Notes under the pieces: generated by a model
The model's database searches: none
What the model was told of the DNA's origin: nothing
What the model saw: only the letters and a program-made list of their open reading frames with translations
Assembly (NCBI GenBank): GCA_964515555.1
Contig: CAZEVY010000091.1
Span: 1-21,699, forward strand
DNA: 21,699 nucleotides
DNA from: CAZEVY01 sp964515555
Lineage (GTDB): Bacteria > Acidobacteriota > Terriglobia > Bryobacterales > Bryobacteraceae
Direction: 5' to 3'
Part shown: in pieces, positions 1 to 6,726 of the stretch
Layout: each line of letters opens with the position of its first letter
How positions within the stretch are numbered: position 1 is the stretch's first letter
Program-made: the position numbers and the translations under genes

Positions 1-1358
1 TCATAGTGGAACCGCGCGAACCGGTACAGCTCCTCTTCGAGAATCCGCTCCTGGTCCGAATGCGCGCCGAAGCCCTTCGGCGCGTCTTCCTCGTCGACCA
101 GCGGACCGATCCCGTAGGCCTGCACCCCACGCGCCCGCAGGAACGCCATGTCGGTCGCGCCCGTCTGCATGATCGGCAGAGTGATCGCGCCGGGGTAGAT
201 CTTCGCCTGAAGCGATTCCAGAATCCGGAAGACATCGGTGTCGTGCCGCGAGGGCGGCGTCGGGTTCCGTTCACGCGTGGCGCGCACGATCTCCACCTTG
301 TCGTCGCCGATCTGCTTCTTCATCTCGGCGAAGAAGGCGTCGATGTTCTCGTCCGGCAGCGCGCGAATGTCGAGCGTCGCCTCGGCTTCGGCGGGAATGA
401 CGTTGCTGCGATATCCCGCCCGCAGAATGTTCGGCGAAATGGAGGTGCGGAGCATCGAATAATGGCGCGGCTCGTTGACGCGGAAATACTCCTGGATCGC
501 CGCGGCGCGCTCCGGATTCACGATGCCGTTGTAGCGCGACGCCTGCTCGGGCGTGCTGATGGTCGCCAGGCGCTCGAAATAGGCGCGCGTGGTGTCGTTG
601 AGCCGCATCGGCGTCTGCCAGGCCGAGACGCGCACCACCGCCTGCGCCAGCCGCGCGATCGCGTTATCGGCCAGCGGCACCGAGCCGTGCCCCGCGGTCC
701 CGCGCACCACCAGCCGCGCGCGCGACGGCACTTTCTCGGTCGTCCCGACCGTCATCCGCGAAATCTTCCCTCCGCGCCGCAGCACCGTGCCGCCCTCCGC
801 GAGACAATACTCGGCCTCGATCTCCTTCCAGTGCTGCGCCACCATAAAGCCGATGCCGACGCGGGTGTTCCCCTCCTCGCCCGATTCGGCCAGGAAGATC
901 ACGTCGCGCGCCAGAGGCACGTTCAGCCGCTTCAGCAGGATGACGGCATAGAGCGCCGCCACCAGGTTGTCCTTGTCGTCGAGCGTGCCCCGACCGTATA
1001 TGTAGCCGCCGTCGCGCGTCGCCGAAAACGGCGGGAAGCTCCACTTCGCCGGGTCGACGTTGACGACGTCGGTGTGCCCCATGATGAGCAGCGGGCGCTT
1101 GGAGCCGTTGCCGCGCAGCCGCGCGACCAGGTTCGGGCGCTTCGCCTCGAGCGCGAATGTCTGCGACGGAATGCCTTCGGCGTCGAGAATCTTCTTCAGA
1201 TACTCGACCGCGGGCGCTTCATTGCCCGGCGGATCGCTGGTGTCGATGCGGACGATCTCCTGGTAATGGCGAAGGATTTCCGGGTTGACTTTGGTCCAGT
1301 CCGGCTCCGCTGCCCACGCGACCGCGGTCGCGCAAAGTCCCACCACAAGAAAACGCAT
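1..1358 (-). CDS. Secreted M20-family metallopeptidase, 3' end cut by window edge
   Basis: This is a zinc-dependent exopeptidase or amidohydrolase of the M20 (carboxypeptidase Ss1/ArgE/DapE-like) family. About 452 residues are visible, and the frame is still open at base 1, so only the last few residues are probably missing. Residues 1-17 form a Sec signal peptide with an AWA-A cleavage site. The metal-site motifs are all present: HTDVV (H95, D97), GRGTLDDK with the bridging Asp near D127, ESGEEGN with the catalytic Glu E161 and ligand E162, and a C-terminal GAHSDQER His. The lid/dimerisation domain lies between, with an APNIL-like SPNILRAG segment. The start at 1358 is chosen because it gives a clean signal peptide. 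No Shine-Dalgarno sequence precedes it, and a -10-like hexamer sits only 7 bases upstream. The gene is divergent from the operon at 1479. The substrate, peptide or N-acyl amino acid, cannot be told. Confidence 0.9.
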   Translation of the reverse strand, partial: MRFLVVGLCATAVAWAAEPDWTKVNPEILRHYQEIVRIDTSDPPGNEAPAVEYLKKILDAEGIPSQTFALEAKRPNLVARLRGNGSKRPLLIMGHTDVVNVDPAKWSFPPFSATRDGGYIYGRGTLDDKDNLVAALYAVILLKRLNVPLARDVIFLAESGEEGNTRVGIGFMVAQHWKEIEAEYCLAEGGTVLRRGGKISRMTVGTTEKVPSRARLVVRGTAGHGSVPLADNAIARLAQAVVRVSAWQTPMRLNDTTRAYFERLATISTPEQASRYNGIVNPERAAAIQEYFRVNEPRHYSMLRTSISPNILRAGYRSNVIPAEAEATLDIRALPDENIDAFFAEMKKQIGDDKVEIVRATRERNPTPPSRHDTDVFRILESLQAKIYPGAITLPIMQTGATDMAFLRARGVQAYGIGPLVDEEDAPKGFGAHSDQERILEEELYRFARFHY

Positions 1359-1365
1359 AAGATCG

Positions 1366-1371
1366 AGTGTA
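1366..1371 (-). promoter_or_regulatory. -10-like TACACT close to the M20 start, possible leaderless promoter
   Basis: On the minus strand TACACT ends 7 bases before the ATG at 1358, so transcription would begin at or near the start codon. No -35 match is seen at 16-18 bases. The same GGTACACT octamer occurs in the much better promoter of the LacI gene (16009-16014). This is a weak single-element prediction. Confidence 0.3.
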
Positions 1372-1424
1372 CCGTGAGGCGGCGCTCCAGCGCCGTGAGC
1401 GAGCCTCCCTGGTGCGGAACGCTA

Positions 1425-1453
1425 TTGCGAATCGAGCCCATCCCCTGTACCCT
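1425..1453 (+). promoter_or_regulatory. Candidate sigma70 promoter of the glycosidase/PHP operon
   Basis: TTGCGA (1425-1430), a 17-base spacer and TACCCT (1448-1453) form a moderate -35/-10 pair. Transcription would start near 1460, leaving a leader of about 20 bases without a clear Shine-Dalgarno before the ATG at 1479. The perfect palindrome at 1454-1465 abuts the -10, as an operator would. Confidence 0.35.
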
Positions 1454-1465
1454 GGAACATGTTCC
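1454..1465. promoter_or_regulatory. Perfect 12-bp palindrome, candidate operator of the 1479-10578 operon
   Basis: GGAACATGTTCC is a perfect inverted repeat directly after the candidate -10 and 13 bases before the first start codon. Its position fits a repressor site covering the transcription start. The LacI-family protein encoded third in the operon (5689-6726) is the natural candidate ligand. The central AT step, rather than the usual CG of LacI/GalR sites, is a point against that assignment. Confidence 0.45.
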
Positions 1466-1478
1466 GACGCCGATAAGT

Positions 1479-3242
1479 ATGACTCGCCGATTATTTCTCG
1501 CCGCTTCCGCCGGCACACTCGCCGCCCAGGAGAATGTCCGCACCGACGCCATCCCCATGTGGAATCCCGACAACGCCGGCGAGGCCACGCTATTCGACCC
1601 CACCGCGAAGTTCGAGTCCGAAGTCGGGCAGCCCGGCTGGCGCGGCCGCACCAACGACGACCTGGTGGAACGCGCGCGGCTCACCTTCGCCAACACGCTG
1701 CTCCATCACGTGCGCCCGAACGGCCTGCCGTACTTCAACATCGGCATCAACTACAAGACGGGCGAGGTCGCTTTACCGCCCGAGGGCACCGTCTGGGACC
1801 GCATCTCGCAGACCGGCCGCAGCGTGCACGCGATTCTCCTGGCCCGCGAAATGACCGGCGACTGGACCACCGGCGTCGAGACCGAACACCGAATCCGCAA
1901 GGTGCTCCTCGCCGATTTCCGCGACGACGGCTTCAATTACCTCGAAAATGGATCGGCGATGATGCACGATCAGAACCGCTCGCTGCTCGGCGTCATGCAG
2001 TGCTGGCTGCGCGCTTCGGGCGAAACCGAGCGGGCGATGTATCGCGCCCGCGGCGACAAGCTGGTCGACGCCTTCCTGCGCACCGCGCACAGGCAGGGCG
2101 ACGCCCTCGGCATGCCCGGCGCCTACTACTCGCCGCAGAAGGGCTTTTACGATCTGGCGCGCGCGCCGGGCAACCACGGGCGCACCATCGCGCCGCTGGT
2201 CTACTACTACCGCGCGACCGGCAATGACCGCGCGCTGCGCCTCGCCGAGGGCTACGCCAATCATGTCCTCCACGTCAGCGACTCGTTTCGATTTGACTCG
2301 CGCGGCGGCTTCATTGGCTTCGGCGACGAATCGCTGCATGTCCATTCGGTCGGCGCGACGGTGGCGGGACTGGCGCTGCTCGGCGTCGAGCTGGGCCGTC
2401 GCGAATACGTCGAACGCGCCCGCGCGATCTACGAGTACGGACTCAAGGTCATCGGCAACGAGTTCGGCTGGATTCCGGAGGCCAACCCCGACGCTCCCGT
2501 GAATCGCGCCAAGGCGCGCATGCTGCGCCAGACGACCTGCGAAGGCTGTACGATCACCGACTACATGGAGTCGGCGATCTATCTCGCGCAGGCCGGCTTC
2601 CCTGAATATTGGGCGGAGGCCGAGCGCTATCTTAGGAATCACCTTTTCGAAAGCCAGATGACTACGGCCGATTGGGTGAAAAGCGCCGCACCGGTCGACA
2701 TGAAGCCGCGAATCCTTGGCAGCTTTACCGCCAGAAGCTCCCCCAACCGCATGTACGACCTGTATCACGTCGCCGGACCTGTCGGCTGCTGCAACGCCGC
2801 AGGCGTCGTCGGCTTCTGGGTCGCCTGGAAACACTGCCTGGAACGCGACTCGCGCGGCGTGCACGTCAACCTGTTGTTTTCGCGCGAGACCGATTTCGCC
2901 AAGGTCACCAGCGATCTCCCGGCGCGCGGCCGGCTGACGATCGCCATGAAGACCGACGCCGACCTGTATCTCCGCATTCCCGAATGGGCGCGTCACGCGG
3001 TAAGCTACACTTCGGCCGGCGCCGCCGCGAACGCCGCCTGGCACGGGCCGTTTCATCGCATTCCCGGGCTTCGCAAGGGCCAGACGCTCGTCGCCGAATT
3101 CCCGCTGCGTCGCGCCACGCGCGAGTGGCTGCAAACGACCATGAAGATCAACTACCGCACTGAGTGGCTGGGCGACACGGTGGTCTCCATCTCGCCGCGC
3201 GGCAACTGCTTCCCGCTTTACGAGAGGTCGTACTTGCTGTGA
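1479..3242 (+). CDS. Tat-exported GH127/DUF1680-like glycoside hydrolase
   Basis: This 587-residue protein begins with a twin-arginine signal (TRRLFLAAS), so it is probably exported folded. The middle (about 100-400) is an all-helical (alpha/alpha) barrel with repeats of the kind seen in six-hairpin glycosidases. The key observation is an E-x-C motif (E355, C357) followed 80 residues later by a Cys pair (C437, C438). In GH127 beta-L-arabinofuranosidases a zinc-thiolate site uses Glu-x-Cys plus a Cys-Cys pair, one of which is the nucleophile, with near-identical spacing. A beta-sandwich follows (about 460-580). It is shorter than typical DUF1680 proteins (600-800 residues), and the acid/base Glu is not obvious; E334 is a candidate. 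The open frame extends far upstream, antisense to the M20 gene. The ATG at 1479 is chosen because the signal peptide begins there. It is the first gene of the operon and overlaps the next by 4 bases. Substrate specificity is unproven. Confidence 0.7.
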   Translation: MTRRLFLAASAGTLAAQENVRTDAIPMWNPDNAGEATLFDPTAKFESEVGQPGWRGRTNDDLVERARLTFANTLLHHVRPNGLPYFNIGINYKTGEVALPPEGTVWDRISQTGRSVHAILLAREMTGDWTTGVETEHRIRKVLLADFRDDGFNYLENGSAMMHDQNRSLLGVMQCWLRASGETERAMYRARGDKLVDAFLRTAHRQGDALGMPGAYYSPQKGFYDLARAPGNHGRTIAPLVYYYRATGNDRALRLAEGYANHVLHVSDSFRFDSRGGFIGFGDESLHVHSVGATVAGLALLGVELGRREYVERARAIYEYGLKVIGNEFGWIPEANPDAPVNRAKARMLRQTTCEGCTITDYMESAIYLAQAGFPEYWAEAERYLRNHLFESQMTTADWVKSAAPVDMKPRILGSFTARSSPNRMYDLYHVAGPVGCCNAAGVVGFWVAWKHCLERDSRGVHVNLLFSRETDFAKVTSDLPARGRLTIAMKTDADLYLRIPEWARHAVSYTSAGAAANAAWHGPFHRIPGLRKGQTLVAEFPLRRATREWLQTTMKINYRTEWLGDTVVSISPRGNCFPLYERSYLL

Positions 3243-5692
3243 TCAGCCGACGGGAGGTGCTTGCCGCGCCGCTGGTATCGATGGCGGCGGGCGCGCAGAT
3301 TCCCGCGACGCCTCCCGCGAACGGCAAGTACACTTTCGTCGACCTCGCCGCGCCCGCGACGCCGGTGGTCTGGGCCGGCATCCCGTTTCGCGTGGCGGCG
3401 CCCGCCCGCGTGGTCGGCGCGGCGACCATTCCGATCAACGCGCGCTGTCATTACCTCGTCGTCGCGCACGCCTGCGAGCGGCACCCGGAGGACACCGACG
3501 GCCCGTTCGGCCAGGGCAATCCGCGATCGCGTTTCGAACCGGTCGGATTGCCGGTGGCCACCTACGCGATCAACTACGACGGCTTCGCGCGCCACGAGCA
3601 GCCCATCCGCCGCCGATACGAGATCAATCCGCCCGGACGCGACGCCTCGCACGTGCCCGCCGCCGCCCGTCCCGCCTTCGAGGAGTTCTACCGTCCGCTC
3701 GACGACTCGGTCGACTCGGTGATGGATTGGCCGGAGCTGCAAACCTCGGTGGGACGCGAAGTCCCCGCCGGATTCGGTCCCGTGCTCTGGATCTATGCGC
3801 TCGCGAATCCCAAGCCCGAGTCCACCGTGCGATCGCTCGGCATTCAGGCGGTTGACGGCGAACGCCTGACGTTGGCCGGCGTGACGCTCTTTCATCGCGT
3901 GGCACATCCCCTGCGGCGCCTGCCGTTACGGCGCGTTTCGATCTCCCTCCCGCGCGCCACGGCCGATTGGAAGAAGGACTGGAAGATCGCCGTCGACCTC
4001 GGCGTCGTCGGGCGTGTCTACCCGTCGCCGGAGTTCGACGCGCCCACATGGCTCGACGATCCATACAAGGGACTCGGCGCGCCCCGCGAGACTCCACGCG
4101 AGACGCGCAGGCTCGTCGCCGAGATCGACGCCGCCGAGTCCGCGGCGCTGACGCTCTCGGGCGCGGCCGGCGAGTTCCATTACGATCTCGCTCCGCGCGG
4201 CGCAGTCGAAGTGCTCGAGGCCGGGTCGGCGTGGCGGCACGTCACTGTCGTCGACGCCGCCACCGGCAAGCCGACTCCCGCGAGAGTCGCGTTCCTCAGC
4301 GGCTCGGGCCGATACATCGCGCCCTACGGCCACGCCGAGGACATCAACGTCGCCTGGATGCAGAACACCACCGCCGACGTGAAGATCGGCGGCGCCTCCT
4401 ACGCGATGATCGACGGCTCCTGCCAGGTCAACCTGCCGCCGGGCGATGTCTACGTCGAGGTCTCGAAGGGTTTCGAATACGCGCCCGTGCGGCGCAAGCT
4501 CGCGATCGCGCCCGGCCAGCGCGACTTACGCATTCCGATCGAACGCACTTTCGACACGCGCCGCGACGGCTGGCACACCGCGGACACGCACGTGCACATC
4601 GGGTCGCCGCAGTTGCTCGTTCTCGAAGGCGCGGCCGAAGGCGTCGATCTCGTCAATCTTCTCGCCGCCGAGTGGGGACGCCACTACACGAATCTCGTCG
4701 ATAAGGCCGGCCGCTACGAGGGCAGCACCGCCGAGACCACCGTGTGGGTCGGCTCCGAGAACCGCCATCACTTTCTCGGACACATCGGACTGCTGGGGCT
4801 GAAGTCGTGGGTGCTGCCGCTCTCCGAAGGCGGGCCGCCGGTCGCCTACTTCGGTCAGCCGACACGCCACACTCTCGCCGAGTTCGCCGACATGTGCCGC
4901 GCGCAGGGCGGCCTCACCGTCGGCATGCACTTCCCGATTCCCAACGGCGAGACCGCCGCCGACGTCGTGCTCGGCAAGCTGGACGCCGCGGAGATTCGTT
5001 TCGACCACGGCTTTGCGACGCTCGGCGTCACCGAGTACTACCGTTACCTCAACGCCGGATACCGCATGGCCGCCGCCGGCGGCACCGATAAGATGTTCCC
5101 CACGCGCGCGGTCGGCGCCGTGCGCACTTACGCGCGGCTCGATCCGGGCGAGCCCTTCAGCTTCGCGGCATGGTCGCGCGCGGTGAAGGCGGGGCGCACG
5201 TTCGTCACCTGCGGACCGCTCCTGTTCCTGCACGCCGACGGCGTGGAACCCGGCGGCGAAATCGACGTCCGCGGCGGTCGCGACGTGGAAGTCCGCGCCG
5301 AGACGCGGTCCGTGTACCCGGCGGGTGAGATCGAGATCGTGTGGAACGGCGCCGTGGTCGCGCACGGACCGTCTCCCCTGCGGGAGAAAATCGCCCTGCG
5401 TGGCGCCGGCTGGCTCGCGGCACGGTGCGCCTCGCGCGACCGCCTGCCCTACGGGATGCGCAACATCGGCGCGCACACCTCGCCGGTCTACGTGAACGAC
5501 GGCGCGCGCCGGCCGTTCTCGCGCGATTCCGCCGAGTACCTGCTGCGCCTGGTCGACGGCTCGTTGCTGTGGGTCGACACGCTGGGGACCTACGCCTCGA
5601 CCGAAGATCGCGCGCGAATGCGCGGACTATTTGCCGGCGCGCGGCGCGCGCTCGAAGACGCCATCAGGAGGCATTCCGGAAACCGCGTATGA
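3239..5692 (+). CDS. Tat-exported CehA/McbA-family PHP metallohydrolase
   Basis: An 817-residue exported metal-dependent hydrolase. The start is the GTG at 3239, inside a GTGA overlap with the upstream stop. GAGAGG at 3222-3227 is a good ribosome site, and the resulting N-terminus (SRREVLAAP) is a short Tat signal. An ATG 75 bases upstream is in frame but would bury the signal. Residues about 30-340 are beta-rich, and about 345-440 resemble a carboxypeptidase-regulatory-like domain. The PHP-type catalytic domain starts at D449-T-H-V-H453 and continues with a metal-ligand-like H564 (GMHF) and GGTD (D617), ending near 690. A beta-sandwich tail follows. This layout matches the CehA/McbA family, named after carbaryl and acetylated-sugar-type ester hydrolases. 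The natural substrate of most members, including this one, is unknown. It overlaps the regulator gene by ATGA. Confidence 0.8.
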   Translation: MISRREVLAAPLVSMAAGAQIPATPPANGKYTFVDLAAPATPVVWAGIPFRVAAPARVVGAATIPINARCHYLVVAHACERHPEDTDGPFGQGNPRSRFEPVGLPVATYAINYDGFARHEQPIRRRYEINPPGRDASHVPAAARPAFEEFYRPLDDSVDSVMDWPELQTSVGREVPAGFGPVLWIYALANPKPESTVRSLGIQAVDGERLTLAGVTLFHRVAHPLRRLPLRRVSISLPRATADWKKDWKIAVDLGVVGRVYPSPEFDAPTWLDDPYKGLGAPRETPRETRRLVAEIDAAESAALTLSGAAGEFHYDLAPRGAVEVLEAGSAWRHVTVVDAATGKPTPARVAFLSGSGRYIAPYGHAEDINVAWMQNTTADVKIGGASYAMIDGSCQVNLPPGDVYVEVSKGFEYAPVRRKLAIAPGQRDLRIPIERTFDTRRDGWHTADTHVHIGSPQLLVLEGAAEGVDLVNLLAAEWGRHYTNLVDKAGRYEGSTAETTVWVGSENRHHFLGHIGLLGLKSWVLPLSEGGPPVAYFGQPTRHTLAEFADMCRAQGGLTVGMHFPIPNGETAADVVLGKLDAAEIRFDHGFATLGVTEYYRYLNAGYRMAAAGGTDKMFPTRAVGAVRTYARLDPGEPFSFAAWSRAVKAGRTFVTCGPLLFLHADGVEPGGEIDVRGGRDVEVRAETRSVYPAGEIEIVWNGAVVAHGPSPLREKIALRGAGWLAARCASRDRLPYGMRNIGAHTSPVYVNDGARRPFSRDSAEYLLRLVDGSLLWVDTLGTYASTEDRARMRGLFAGARRALEDAIRRHSGNRV

Positions 5693-6726
5693 ATAACATC
5701 CGCGATGTCGCGCGTAAGGCCGGCGTGGGGGTAGGCACGGTTTCGCGCGTGCTGAACAACCATCCGTCGGTACGGCCGCAGGTCCGGCAGCGCGTCCTGG
5801 ACGTGATTCGCCAGGTGCGTTACCTGCCCAACGTGCACGCGCAGCGCATGTGGCGGCGCCGGTCGAACACCGTCTGTTTTCTGCTCGCCAACCGGCAGAT
5901 CCTCCATTCGCTGCACGCCCGCATCATTCGCGGCGTCGAGGACTATTGCGCGGCGAACGGCTTCTTCGTCATGTTCAGCACGTTTCGCTATGAGCCGGAA
6001 ACGCCGCCCGACGCGCTCGACGTCCCCCCGCTGCTTAAGAGCCGCGGCATCGTCGACGGCGTGATTCTCGGCGGCGTGAACTACTGCAACATGGTCGAGC
6101 GAATGCGCCTGGACCGCATTCCGTACACCATCTTCGGCAACAACTTCATGACCGACGGCGACCCGCCCGCCAACTCCGTCCTCTTCGACGATCGCGACGG
6201 CGCCGAGCGCGCCGCCGAATATCTGGTCTCGCTCGATCACTCCGACATCTGGTTCGTCGGCGATACCACCTGGCCGTGGAACCGCCGCCGGCTCGACTGT
6301 TACACCGCCGTGATGAAGCGCCATCGCCTGACGCCGAGAGCCATCACCACGTCCGCCGCGACGCACCACGAGACCGGCCTCGACGCGATGCGCGCCATCC
6401 TCGACAGCCGCGAGCCCTGCACGGCCATCTTCGCCGCCAACGACTATGTCGCTTCCGGCGTCATCGAAGGGGCGCGACTGCGCGGCCTGAGCGTGCCACA
6501 GCAGTTGAGCGTCGTCGGTTTCGACGCTCTGGACGAGTTTCAGTACTATCGGCCGGGGATCACCACCGTCGGCGCCGAAAAGGAGAGCATCGGCGAACAG
6601 TGCGTCGACCTGCTGTTTCGCCAACTGGAATCCGAGGATCCCGTGACATTCCCCAACGTGCTCCTGCCGATGAGGCTGATCGAGCGCGAGTCCTGCGCGC
6701 CCTTGCTCAAGAGCAGGAAGAGATGA
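5689..6726 (+). CDS. LacI-family transcriptional regulator inside the operon
   Basis: A 345-residue cytoplasmic repressor. Residues 2-48 are a textbook LacI helix-turn-helix plus hinge (NIRDVARKAGV, GTVSRVLNN, then YLPN). The periplasmic-binding-protein-like sensor domain covers about 60-335, with the characteristic IFAANDYVASG and SVVGFDAL segments. The start overlaps the previous stop as ATGA. The purine-rich AGGAGG at 5666-5671 is 17 bases away, which is rather far, so translation may rely on coupling. Its location in mid-operon suggests it regulates its own operon, perhaps through the palindrome at 1454-1465, with an effector derived from the glycosidase substrate. That link is inferred from position only. 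Confidence 0.92.
   Translation: MNNIRDVARKAGVGVGTVSRVLNNHPSVRPQVRQRVLDVIRQVRYLPNVHAQRMWRRRSNTVCFLLANRQILHSLHARIIRGVEDYCAANGFFVMFSTFRYEPETPPDALDVPPLLKSRGIVDGVILGGVNYCNMVERMRLDRIPYTIFGNNFMTDGDPPANSVLFDDRDGAERAAEYLVSLDHSDIWFVGDTTWPWNRRRLDCYTAVMKRHRLTPRAITTSAATHHETGLDAMRAILDSREPCTAIFAANDYVASGVIEGARLRGLSVPQQLSVVGFDALDEFQYYRPGITTVGAEKESIGEQCVDLLFRQLESEDPVTFPNVLLPMRLIERESCAPLLKSRKR

Noticed and set aside
1381..1394. GGCGCTCCAGCGCC hairpin between divergent genes
   Set aside because: A 6-bp stem with a 2-base loop and no U-run, between two divergent starts, does not make a terminator. It is probably chance in GC-rich DNA.
6..1478. Long open frame on the plus strand running in frame into the glycosidase gene
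   Set aside because: It is antisense to the M20 gene, is rich in Arg/Ala/His and has no recognisable motif. The Tat signal at 1479 marks the real start.
1773..3134. 453-codon minus-strand open frame
   Set aside because: It lies wholly opposite the glycosidase gene and has the Arg/Val/Ala-rich composition of a shadow frame in GC-rich DNA.
3164..3238. Upstream ATG for the CehA/McbA-type gene
   Set aside because: It would overlap the glycosidase gene by 79 bases and put 25 extra residues before the Tat signal. The GTG at 3239 has the ribosome site and the 4-base overlap.
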